Shown piece by piece: positions 43,667 to 51,210 of a stretch of 64,000 nucleotides of DNA. The notes below the pieces were generated by a model. It ran no database searches. It was not told the origin of the DNA and saw nothing but the letters and a program-made list of their open reading frames with translations. The position numbers and the translations under genes were made by a program. This stretch comes from Amycolatopsis saalfeldensis (GTDB taxonomy: Bacteria; Actinomycetota; Actinomycetes; Mycobacteriales; Pseudonocardiaceae), in the NCBI RefSeq assembly GCF_900110575.1, contig NZ_FOEF01000012.1, positions 124,001 to 188,000 of the forward strand. The letters are read 5' to 3'. How positions within the stretch are numbered: position 1 is the first letter of the stretch; every line of letters starts with the position of its first letter.

Positions 43667-44716
43667 TTAACTGGCGACGCTCCCGAGCCGTGCCGCCAGG
43701 GACCGCAGGATTCCGGCCGCCTCGGCGGCCATCCGGGGGACGAACTCGGCGACGTCCACGAGGTCGCGGATCGCGGCCGCCACCTGCCCGGTCAGCACCA
43801 GGCTGTCCGTGACATCGCCCTCGGTCTGCGCGCGCTGCATCGACTCGATCTTCCACCGGGTCAGCTCGACCTGGCCCATTTCCCCGGCGCCGCCGCGATG
43901 CCCGGCCGCCTCGGCGAGCCGCCGGGAAGCCGAGTTCCGCAAGCCGCGACAAGGGCCGTACACCCCGTCGAACGCCACATCGTCACCTTCTTCCGCGTCC
44001 AGCAGCGCCTGGATGTACGCGGGATGCCAGTCGGAATTGGCGGTGCTGGTGATGAAGCGCGTCCCCATGGCGACCCCCTCGGCGCCGAGCGCGAGGGCGG
44101 CGGCGAGCCCGCGGCCGTCCCGGGCCCCACCGGTGAGCAGCACCGGCACGTCGACCGCCTCGGTGACGTTCGGAATGAGGACGAACGTGTGCACCGCCTT
44201 GCTCGGCGCGTGGCCGCCCATCTCGAAGCCGGCCGCGATCACCACGTCCACGCCCGCCGCCGCGGCCTTCACCGCCTGCCGCGTCGAGCCCACCTTGTGC
44301 TGGTGCACCAGGCCCGCGTCCTTGATCGCGGCGACGTAAGAACCGGGGAAACCGGCCGAGGTCGTCACCACGCGCAGCCTCCGCGCGATCTCCGGCTCGG
44401 CCTCCCTGGCTTCGAGCGCGGTCCGGATATACACGTCAGTGAACGGGAGCACTTTCCCCGAGCTGTCGACTCCGACCGGGATGTTCACCGCGAAGGGCCG
44501 GTCCGTGAGCGAGGCGCACTCTTCGATGTGCGCGCGGAAGGTGCGCGCGCCTTGCGCGATGTCCTCGGGCATGCCGGGCATCGACACCGTGCCGAGCCCG
44601 CCCGCTTCGGATACGGCTGCGGCGAGCTTCGGAGTGCGGAACGGCCCGAGTCCCTCCTGGACGATCGGATGCTCGACCCCGACGAGACGGGTGTAGCGGT
44701 TGACGATCGGCGACAA
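43667..44716 (-). CDS. Nitronate monooxygenase/FMN-dependent NMO-family protein
   Basis: 349-residue FMN barrel of the 2-nitropropane dioxygenase family. GFEMGGHAPSKAVHTFVLIP (about 165-184) is the catalytic His region and VPVLLTGGARDGRGLAAALALGAEGVAMGTRF the phosphate-binding region. It starts at TTG with an excellent GAGGAGG site 6 nt before. In cholesterol ring catabolism an NMO-family protein (IpdC) works on a CoA ester, so a similar redox step is possible here. Divergent from the BcrC-like operon. Confidence 0.85.
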   Translation of the reverse strand: MSPIVNRYTRLVGVEHPIVQEGLGPFRTPKLAAAVSEAGGLGTVSMPGMPEDIAQGARTFRAHIEECASLTDRPFAVNIPVGVDSSGKVLPFTDVYIRTALEAREAEPEIARRLRVVTTSAGFPGSYVAAIKDAGLVHQHKVGSTRQAVKAAAAGVDVVIAAGFEMGGHAPSKAVHTFVLIPNVTEAVDVPVLLTGGARDGRGLAAALALGAEGVAMGTRFITSTANSDWHPAYIQALLDAEEGDDVAFDGVYGPCRGLRNSASRRLAEAAGHRGGAGEMGQVELTRWKIESMQRAQTEGDVTDSLVLTGQVAAAIRDLVDVAEFVPRMAAEAAGILRSLAARLGSVAS

Positions 44717-44747
44717 AACGGCCTCCTCGGACGGTCCCGCAGACTCA

Positions 44748-44787
44748 CTACGGTCATTGTGCCTCAGTTACACGCGGCGTAGAGTAT
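44748..44787 (+). promoter_or_regulatory. Composite operator/promoter element, copy 2 (BcrC/BcrB/activator operon)
   Basis: CTACG (44748-44752) and CGTAG (44778-44782) span 35 bp and enclose CTCAGTTAC (44763-44771) 15 bp after the left arm: exactly the geometry at 16366-16400. TTGTGC (44757-44762) and TAGAGT (44780-44785), 17 bp apart, form a good promoter whose spacer holds the conserved box. The gene start is 30 nt further on, after AGGAGAGGA. Confidence 0.65.
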
Positions 44788-44816
44788 CCGACGAACCCAG
44801 GAGAGGAACCACACTC

Positions 44817-45983
44817 ATGACCGACGCGTCTTCCGAGGCCATGGAACGACTGGTCGGCGTGGCCCGCGATCCGCGCGCCTACGTCGGGCGATGGCGGGCC
44901 GAGCACCCCGGCGGCGCCGTGCTCGCCATCCTGCCGATGAACTTCCCGCGGGAGCTCGCGCACGCGGCCGGCGCGCTGCCGGTGATCGTGCAGGACGACC
45001 AGCAGCCGATCACCGAAGGCCGGGCCCTGCTGGCGGAGTTCTACTGCGGGTACACGAGGAACCTGGCCGACCAGGTGGCGACCGGCCGGTTCGACCTCTA
45101 CGACGCGGTCTTCACCGCCGACCACTGCATCCAGCTGATCGGCGCCACGGAGATCGCCCGGACCCTCAAGCCGGACACCACCGTTTTCCTCGGCATGCTG
45201 AACTCGTCGATGAACGACTCGTGGGCGCCGGCCAAGGTCACGGAGACGATGGCGGAGATCCGGGCCGAAATCGAACGGTTCACCGGAAACCCGGTCGGGC
45301 CGGACGCGCTCCGCCAGAGCATCGAAGCCTGCAACCGCGACCGCCGCCTGATCCGGCAACTGCTCGACACCCGCAGCGCCGGCGAAGCCGCCCTCAGCCC
45401 CGTCGAGCTTCAGGACATCATCGTCTCGAGCATGGTCATGGACCCCGTCGAGCACCACGCGCTCCTGCTCGAAGCGCTGGCCGGGCTCCACGGCACCGAG
45501 CGCGACGACCGCGTGCGCGTGCACCTGTCCGGGCACCTCTGCCACGCACCGCGACGCGAGTTGCTCGAGGTGATCGAAGACAGCGGGGCGATCGTGGTCG
45601 ACGACGATCTGTACCACGGAAGGCGTTACCTCTCCACGGATGTCGCGGAAGACGGCGACCCGATCGCCGCGCTGGCCGGGTGGTACGCGCGGCGCAACGT
45701 CACCATCCCGTGCCCGACCCGCGTGCAGCAGGACGCCGATTGGGACGTCTACCTGCTCGACGCCGTCCGGCACAGCGGCGCCGAGGCGGTCATCCACCTC
45801 GTGCCGAAGTTCTGCGAACCGCACATGCTGTATTACCCGGAACTGCGCAAAGCCCTCGACGCGGCCGACGTCCCGCAGCTCCAGCTCGAGACCGAGCACG
45901 AGGGAATGCCGCTGGAATCCTTCCGCACCCGGATCGAAGCACTGGTCGAGCGCGCTCTGCGCCGCCGGCCCGTCCACGTCTGA
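44817..45983 (+). CDS. 2-hydroxyacyl-CoA dehydratase/benzoyl-CoA reductase small subunit (BcrC/BadD/HgdB family)
   Basis: 388-residue catalytic-subunit homologue. Family marks: C77 in EFYCGYTRNLADQ, C104 in TADHCIQLIGATE, and the C-terminal block KFCEPHMLYYPELRKAL...VPQLQLETE...FRTRIEALVE (about 331-377), with C333; cysteines of these regions bind the [4Fe-4S] cluster in the family. With its partner it would accept a low-potential electron from the activator and either reduce an aromatic CoA ester or remove water from a 2-hydroxyacyl-CoA. Length fits BcrC (about 386). The enzymes are normally oxygen-sensitive; an aerobic host makes this unusual. Confidence 0.88.
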   Translation: MTDASSEAMERLVGVARDPRAYVGRWRAEHPGGAVLAILPMNFPRELAHAAGALPVIVQDDQQPITEGRALLAEFYCGYTRNLADQVATGRFDLYDAVFTADHCIQLIGATEIARTLKPDTTVFLGMLNSSMNDSWAPAKVTETMAEIRAEIERFTGNPVGPDALRQSIEACNRDRRLIRQLLDTRSAGEAALSPVELQDIIVSSMVMDPVEHHALLLEALAGLHGTERDDRVRVHLSGHLCHAPRRELLEVIEDSGAIVVDDDLYHGRRYLSTDVAEDGDPIAALAGWYARRNVTIPCPTRVQQDADWDVYLLDAVRHSGAEAVIHLVPKFCEPHMLYYPELRKALDAADVPQLQLETEHEGMPLESFRTRIEALVERALRRRPVHV

Positions 45984-46009
45984 GCCATCAACCACGGGAG
46001 ACGACTGAA

Positions 46010-47380
46010 ATGCTGGGAAGTATCGAAAAGCCGGTCGAGGACAAGAGCAACCGGCTCGGCATGACCCGGGTCGGCGGCCGGATGATCGCCGATTACTGGG
46101 ACGACCTCTTCACCGCGCGTGAACGGGGCAAGAAAATCGTCTGGTACAACGGCGGCGCGCTCAACCCGATGTTCCAGGCGGCCGGGCTGGCCTGGTGCCA
46201 CGGCGAGGCGTTCGCGGCCCGCCTCGCGGCCCAGCGGCTCGAAGGACCGGCCCAGCTGGCCGGCGCGGAATACGGCTACAACGCCGAGCTGTGCTCGTAT
46301 TCCCGCACGCACCTCGGCTGCTCCGTGCTCACCCTGCAGGGCACCGAAGGCGACCAGACCGGCGTGGTCGGCGTGCACGACCAGGAGGTGCTCGCGGCGA
46401 AACTGCCCGCGCCGGACTTCTTCGTCAACAACTACGCGGGCTGCAGCACGGGCCAGCAATGGGACGGGATCTCCTACCGCGTCTTCGGCAAGGAACTGCC
46501 GATCTTCAACATCTCGCACCCCTTCCTCTGGGGCAACAAACCGGACTCCGGCTATCTCCGGGGCGAGGAGTGGGAAACGGCCTCCCGATTCGTCGCGGAT
46601 CAGCTGCGGGAGCTCATCGGCTTCCTGGAAAACCAGACCGGGCGCCCGTTCGACTACGACGCGCTGAGCGAAAGCATGACCTACATCAAACGGGCCGGCG
46701 AACTGCGGCGGGAAGGCCTCGACCTGTGCAAGGCGAAGCCGGCCCCGGCGACGTTCTGGGACTGGATCGCCAGCGTCGCGCCGATCAACTTCCTGCCCGG
46801 AAACCAGGCTCTCGTCGACTATTTCGCCGACGTGCGCGACGAAATCCAGGGCCGGATCGACAACGGCGTCTCCGCGGTCAAGGACGAGAAGTACCGCCTC
46901 TACTTCGACGGCATCATGAACTGGAACAAGCTCGGCTACCTGTCCCGCAAATTCGCCGAGCACGGCGTCGCGGTGCTGGCCGGGCGCTACATCCAGAACG
47001 CCTTCTGGCAGGAGCCGCACCTGATCGACACCAGCGACCCGATCCTGGGCATGGCCCAGCACTACCTCCTGTGCCCCACCAACCACGGCGCGAAAACGCT
47101 GGAGTACCTGACCCTGCGCGACTGCGAGGAGTACGGCCTCGACGGTCTCGTGTTCCACTCCACGCGCACGTGCCGCGCCTTCACCGGACCGCAGCGGCTA
47201 CTGGCCAGGTCCGCGCAGGACAAGCTCGGCATCCCGTCCATCTTCTTCGAGGGCGACGTCGCGGACGCTTCGTTCTACAAGGACGGCATCCTGGAGAGCC
47301 GGCTCGTGGCCATGCTGGAGGCGATCGACGTGCGCCGTGAGCGCGGATCGCTGCCCGACGGGTTCAGCGCGTTCGCATGA
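46010..47380 (+). CDS. 2-hydroxyacyl-CoA dehydratase/benzoyl-CoA reductase large subunit (BcrB/BadE/HgdA family)
   Basis: 456-residue partner of the preceding protein, 26 nt downstream. Notable segments: KKIVWYNGGALNPMF (about 41-55), NAELCSYSRTHLGC (C95, C104), VNNYAGCSTGQQWDG (C145), and the family C-terminus FHSTRTCRAFTGPQ with C388 followed by GIPSIFFEGDVADASFYKDG (409-426 region). The last block is the D-subunit active-site end shared by BcrB and HgdA relatives. It probably carries the second [4Fe-4S] cluster. Which reaction it performs cannot be decided from sequence. Confidence 0.88.
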   Translation: MLGSIEKPVEDKSNRLGMTRVGGRMIADYWDDLFTARERGKKIVWYNGGALNPMFQAAGLAWCHGEAFAARLAAQRLEGPAQLAGAEYGYNAELCSYSRTHLGCSVLTLQGTEGDQTGVVGVHDQEVLAAKLPAPDFFVNNYAGCSTGQQWDGISYRVFGKELPIFNISHPFLWGNKPDSGYLRGEEWETASRFVADQLRELIGFLENQTGRPFDYDALSESMTYIKRAGELRREGLDLCKAKPAPATFWDWIASVAPINFLPGNQALVDYFADVRDEIQGRIDNGVSAVKDEKYRLYFDGIMNWNKLGYLSRKFAEHGVAVLAGRYIQNAFWQEPHLIDTSDPILGMAQHYLLCPTNHGAKTLEYLTLRDCEEYGLDGLVFHSTRTCRAFTGPQRLLARSAQDKLGIPSIFFEGDVADASFYKDGILESRLVAMLEAIDVRRERGSLPDGFSAFA

Positions 47381-48315
47381 CCGGCCACCACCTCGGCGTT
47401 GATCTCGGCTCGACCACCGCGAAGGCCGTGATCGTCGACGACCACGGCGCGATGCTCGGCACGAGCGTCGTCCAGATGGGCGCGGTGAGCCGCCAGGGCA
47501 TGCAGCGGGCCGTCGACCGGGCGCTGGCCCAGGCCGGGATCGGCGAAGCGGAGGTCTCGGGAACGGTGTCGACCGGGTACGGGCGCAAGCTCGTGCCCGG
47601 CGTGCGCCGCACCTTCACCGAGATCACCTGTCACGCCCGGGGCACCGCGGCGCTGTGCCCCGGTGTCAAGCTGATCATCGACATCGGCGGCCAGGACAGC
47701 AAAGCGATCACCGTCGACGAAAGCGGTCTGGTCAACGACTTCGCCATGAACGATCGCTGTGCGAGCGGCACCGGCCGCTTCTACGAGGTGCTCGCCCGCG
47801 CGCTCGAGTGCGACCTCGGCGACCTCGGCGACCTGGCCCGGCAGGGCACGGCCGACCTCGAGGTCAGCAGCATGTGCGCGACGTTCGCGGAGACCGAGAT
47901 CGTCTCCATGCTCGCTCAAGGACTGCCCACCCCGGACATCGCGGCCTCGGTGCACCGCGCGATCGCCGGGCGGACGCTGGCGCTGGTGGCCCAGGTCGGG
48001 CGGCACGCTCCCGTCGTCATGACCGGTGGCGTGGCCCGGAATCCCGCCGCGGTGGAGTTCCTGGCGAGCGCGCTGCAGCTGGAAGTCCAAGTGCCCGAGC
48101 ACCCGCAGATCACCGGCGCGTACGGGGCGGCGCTGCTGGCCCTCGAATCGGCGAGCCGGCCCGTCGACCCGACTCCGCCGGGGCAGGACGCGGACACCGA
48201 AGTCGCCTTGTTCCCGGATGCCCATTCCGCGGCCGGCCACTCCTGCGCCGGCTGCGACGGCACCGCGGGCGGGGCCGTGCACCTCGGCGCGTCGATCTCG
48301 ATCCGCCGGACCTGA
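47377..48315 (+). CDS. ATP-dependent activator of the dehydratase/reductase (BadF/BadG/BcrA/HgdC family)
   Basis: 312-residue ASKHA-fold iron-sulfur ATPase. The phosphate loop GVDLGSTTAKAVI (7-19), IDIGGQDSKAI (101-111), the cluster cysteines C128 in DRCASGTGR and C167 in SMCATFAETEI, and the adenosine loop MTGGVARN (215-222) are intact. A homodimer would hold one [4Fe-4S] cluster and use ATP to inject an electron into the BcrB/BcrC-like pair. It overlaps the previous gene as ATGA. About 50 residues longer than HgdC, with a C-terminal CAGC (290-293). A single activator suits dehydratases; classical benzoyl-CoA reductases use two different ATPase subunits. Confidence 0.92.
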   Translation: MTGHHLGVDLGSTTAKAVIVDDHGAMLGTSVVQMGAVSRQGMQRAVDRALAQAGIGEAEVSGTVSTGYGRKLVPGVRRTFTEITCHARGTAALCPGVKLIIDIGGQDSKAITVDESGLVNDFAMNDRCASGTGRFYEVLARALECDLGDLGDLARQGTADLEVSSMCATFAETEIVSMLAQGLPTPDIAASVHRAIAGRTLALVAQVGRHAPVVMTGGVARNPAAVEFLASALQLEVQVPEHPQITGAYGAALLALESASRPVDPTPPGQDADTEVALFPDAHSAAGHSCAGCDGTAGGAVHLGASISIRRT

Positions 48316-48417
48316 CCCCGGCTGGTCGGAAGCGGATGGTGGCGCACCCGATGCCGCTGGGGCGTGTCCGACAAAGGGTTGCGGCTGATAGCTGGCCTGC
48401 CCGCCGGTGCGGGATTG

Positions 48418-48513
48418 CGTGGCGGTTGGAGCACGAAGATCCGTCACCTCGTCGAGGGCAACGGCCGGTCACTGGTAGCTCTGGCCGGACCCGGCCGGGC
48501 CGGAGAGGCACCG
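48418..48513 (+). mobile_element. Remnant of an IS5/IS4-type transposase gene
   Basis: A short translated stretch, RGGWSTKIRHLVEGNGRSL continuing to AGPGRAGEAP, resembles the SRGGxTTKIHLxxDGxGRPL...TPGQAGD core of IS5-family transposases. No start, no flanking transposase domains and no clear terminal repeats remain. It lies in the 243-bp gap between the activator gene and a convergent CoA-ligase gene; the rest of that gap shows nothing recognisable. Confidence 0.55.
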
Positions 48514-48558
48514 ACGCCCGGTCGACGATCGCCGCCTGGTCAGTTCGTCAAACACGTC

Positions 48559-50217
48559 CTAGGCCTGCGCTCCCACGTTGTCGGCCCCCGCGGATCGCAC
48601 GAAGTCGAAGCTGAGCGCGCCCTCCTCCGCCTGCCGGCGCAGGGCGAATTTCTGGATCTTGCCGCTCGGCGTGGTCGGCATGGTCTCCACGAAGGCCCAG
48701 TAGACCGGCGTCTTATGCGGAGCGATCTCCGCCCGCAGGTACGTGGTGAGCGCTGCCACCGAGGGCCGTTCGGCGCCGTGCCGCACCTTGACCACGGCCC
48801 CGATCTGCTCTCCCCACTTTTCGTCGGGCACGCCGATCACCGCGGCGTATTCCACGGCCGGGTGATCGCCGAGCGCGGCTTCGATTTCGGCGGGGTAGAT
48901 GTTCAGGCCGCCCCGGATGATCATGTCCTTGATCCGCCCGCGGATCCTGAGGAAACCGCGCTCGTCCATCGAGCCGAGATCGCCGAGGTGAAGCCAGCCG
49001 TCCGGGTCGATCGCGGCGCTGGTCTCGGCCGCCATCCGGTAGTACCCGAGCATGTTCTGGTATCCGCGGCAGCAGATCTCCCCCGTTTCGCCCAGTGGCA
49101 CGGGATCGCCGGTCTCCGGGTCCGCGATCTTCACTTCCAGCTGGGGAAGGGGCTGCCCCACCGTTTCGGCCTGGTCGTCGGCGGAGTCGGTGACCCGGGT
49201 CTGGCTGACCACCCCGTGGGCCTCGGTCTGCCCGAACAGGATGCTGAACTGGCAGTCGAGCCGCTGCTGTGTTTTCCGCACCAGCGAAGCGGGCACGGAC
49301 GCGGCTCCGCTCAGGATGGTCTGGAGGCTCGTCAGATCCCGCCGCGCGCAGTCCGGGTGGTCGAGCATCGCGATCAGCATGGTGGGGACGACCAGGGTGT
49401 GCGTGCCCCGGTAGGTCTCCAACGCTTCGAGCAGGAGCGCGGGCTCGAAGCCGGGGAGGATCACGAAGGTGCCGCGCTTGGCCCACGCCCCAAAAGAAGT
49501 CACCGCGCCGCCGCCGATGTGGTACATCGGCATGGCGTTCACGTAGACGCCGCCGTCGGCCATGCCCGCGCGCTCGGCCACGTGCCGGGCCTCGTTCAGG
49601 AGTCCTTTGTGGTGCAGCATGGCGCCCTTCGGGAAACCGGTGGTCCCCGACGTGTACTGGATCTGGACGACGTCCTCCGGGCGCACCAAGGGAAGCGGCC
49701 GGTCCGGGTCCCCGCTCGCGGCGAAGCTCTCCCACTCGTCGAACGTGACGATCTCCCGCAGGTCCGGGGTCTCCGCCCGGATGTCTTCGAGCAGACCGAC
49801 CATGTCGAACTCCCGGTAGGTCCTCGGGCAGAACAGGCCGACCGCCCCGGACTGGTCGAGCACAAAGGTCACTTCCCTGGCCCGGTACGCGGGATTGAGG
49901 GCCACCAGCACCATTCCGGCCATGGCGATCCCCTGCTGGAGCACGATCCACCGGGCGCTGTTCGGCGCCCAGACGGCGATCCGGTCGCCCGGCGAAAACC
50001 GCTTCAGCAACGCCCGGGCGACTCGTTCCGCGTCGGCGGCGAACTCGGCGTAGGTCCAGGTGTCCCTGGCCTCGCCGTCCGCCACGCAATCGACCAGCGC
50101 CAAGCGGTCCGGCACCGTCTCGGCGGCCAGGCGCAGCGTCTCGCAGACCGTGACGTCGAGGACGTCCCCGGGCTCCGCGGGCCAATAGGACGTCTCCAGC
50201 ACCGGCACGCCGACCAT
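48559..50217 (-). CDS. AMP-forming long/medium-chain acyl-CoA ligase
   Basis: 552-residue ligase of the FadD group. YTSGTTGFPKGAML (about 200-213), the FGQTEAHG motif, DGWLHLGDLGSMDERGFLRIRGRIKD (hinge) and TTPSGKIQKFALR with the acyl-adenylate Lys are all present. Activates a fatty or cyclic carboxylic acid with ATP and CoA. Convergent with the activator gene, and divergent from an SDR gene across a promoter region that holds operator site 9. Confidence 0.9.
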   Translation of the reverse strand: MVGVPVLETSYWPAEPGDVLDVTVCETLRLAAETVPDRLALVDCVADGEARDTWTYAEFAADAERVARALLKRFSPGDRIAVWAPNSARWIVLQQGIAMAGMVLVALNPAYRAREVTFVLDQSGAVGLFCPRTYREFDMVGLLEDIRAETPDLREIVTFDEWESFAASGDPDRPLPLVRPEDVVQIQYTSGTTGFPKGAMLHHKGLLNEARHVAERAGMADGGVYVNAMPMYHIGGGAVTSFGAWAKRGTFVILPGFEPALLLEALETYRGTHTLVVPTMLIAMLDHPDCARRDLTSLQTILSGAASVPASLVRKTQQRLDCQFSILFGQTEAHGVVSQTRVTDSADDQAETVGQPLPQLEVKIADPETGDPVPLGETGEICCRGYQNMLGYYRMAAETSAAIDPDGWLHLGDLGSMDERGFLRIRGRIKDMIIRGGLNIYPAEIEAALGDHPAVEYAAVIGVPDEKWGEQIGAVVKVRHGAERPSVAALTTYLRAEIAPHKTPVYWAFVETMPTTPSGKIQKFALRRQAEEGALSFDFVRSAGADNVGAQA

Positions 50218-50282
50218 CCGCTACTCCCTTGTATCGAGCTGAGTCAGGCCAGCCGAGCGTACCTCTGCGGTCCAACTATGCC

Positions 50283-50318
50283 AATGGTCTGGCCGATATG
50301 GCACACTGGCCCGACGGT
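50283..50318. promoter_or_regulatory. GntR/FadR-type operator, site 9, with a weaker second copy
   Basis: AATGGTCTGGCCGAT (50283-50297) in the 158-bp divergent region between the CoA-ligase and SDR genes. A weaker relative, ACTGGCCCGACGGTT (50304-50318), has its centre 21 bp away, two helical turns, so the two could bind cooperatively. Confidence 0.5.
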
Positions 50319-50375
50319 TCGGGCGGCAAGAGGGGAAACTGAACCGCTCCGTACCCGACAGCCCTGGAGGTCTCT

Positions 50376-51170
50376 GTGCCGGCACACGCGCCCCTTGTTC
50401 GCGACTATCCCGAGTCCGCGGTGCTCATCGCGGGCGGGACCTCCGGCGTGGGGCTGGCCAGCGCCTTCGGGTTCCTGGCGGCCGGAGTCCGCCGCATCGG
50501 GCTCCTGGCCAGGAACGCCGAGCGCGGGAACGCCGCCCGCCAGGCGCTCCGGGACCGGCACCCGGAGGCCGAGGTGGTGTTCGTGCCCACCGACGCCGGC
50601 GACCTCGACCAGGTGAACGCCGCGATCGGCGAAGTGCACTCGGCCTTCGGCGCGATCGACGTGCTGGTGAACTCGGTGACCGCGACGTACCGGCCCGAGC
50701 TCCTGCACCGGACTCCCCCGGCCGATCTCGCCAAGATCCTTACCGGACAGGCGCTTCCGCCGATGCAGCTGACCCGCGCGGTGCTGCCCCTCATGCGGGA
50801 GCAGGGCGGCGGCAGCATCGTGAACATCGCTTCCGACGCCGCCAAGGTCCCGACGCCGGGTGAAGCGGTGCTGGGCGCCGCCATGGCGGCCATCGTGATG
50901 TTCTCGCGGGTCGCCGCGATCGAGGCCAAGCGCGACGGGGTGCGGGTGAACGCCGTGACGCCGTCCTTGATCGCCGGCACCCTGACCGCCGAGAACGTGC
51001 TGCGGGACGGATTCAGCAAGTCGCTGTTCGAAAAGGCCGCCGCCCAAGCACACCTGGGCGTGGCCGAACCGGAGGACCTCGCGTCGCTGATCGTTTTCCT
51101 CGGCGGCCCGGGCGCGGCCAAGCTGACCGGCCAGGCCATCAGCGTCAACGGCGGCATCTCCGCGGGGTGA
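50376..51170 (+). CDS. SDR-fold protein lacking the catalytic Tyr-Lys pair
   Basis: 264-residue SDR starting at GTG after CTGGAGG. The cofactor motif IAGGTSGVGLA (18-28), an Arg after strand 2 (LLARN), and the late motif NAVTPSLIAG are normal, and Ser of the triad is kept (NIASD, S153). The YxxxK motif is replaced: EAVLGAAM has Leu166 and Met170 at the Tyr and Lys positions; the NNAG motif is also changed (VNSVTA). It probably has no ordinary dehydrogenase activity; binding, regulatory or lyase roles are open. Confidence 0.8.
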   Translation: MPAHAPLVRDYPESAVLIAGGTSGVGLASAFGFLAAGVRRIGLLARNAERGNAARQALRDRHPEAEVVFVPTDAGDLDQVNAAIGEVHSAFGAIDVLVNSVTATYRPELLHRTPPADLAKILTGQALPPMQLTRAVLPLMREQGGGSIVNIASDAAKVPTPGEAVLGAAMAAIVMFSRVAAIEAKRDGVRVNAVTPSLIAGTLTAENVLRDGFSKSLFEKAAAQAHLGVAEPEDLASLIVFLGGPGAAKLTGQAISVNGGISAG

Positions 51171-51210
51171 CCCGCCCCGATTCCGCACCACACAACGGAA
51201 AGGCTCTGCC

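Noticed and set aside
44817-48315. Calling the trio a true benzoyl-CoA reductase
   Set aside because: Only one ATPase subunit is present, and no residue visible by eye separates ring reduction from 2-hydroxyacyl-CoA dehydration, so the reaction is left open.
48316-48558. Intact insertion sequence
   Set aside because: Only about 30 transposase-like residues are recognisable and no terminal repeats are visible.
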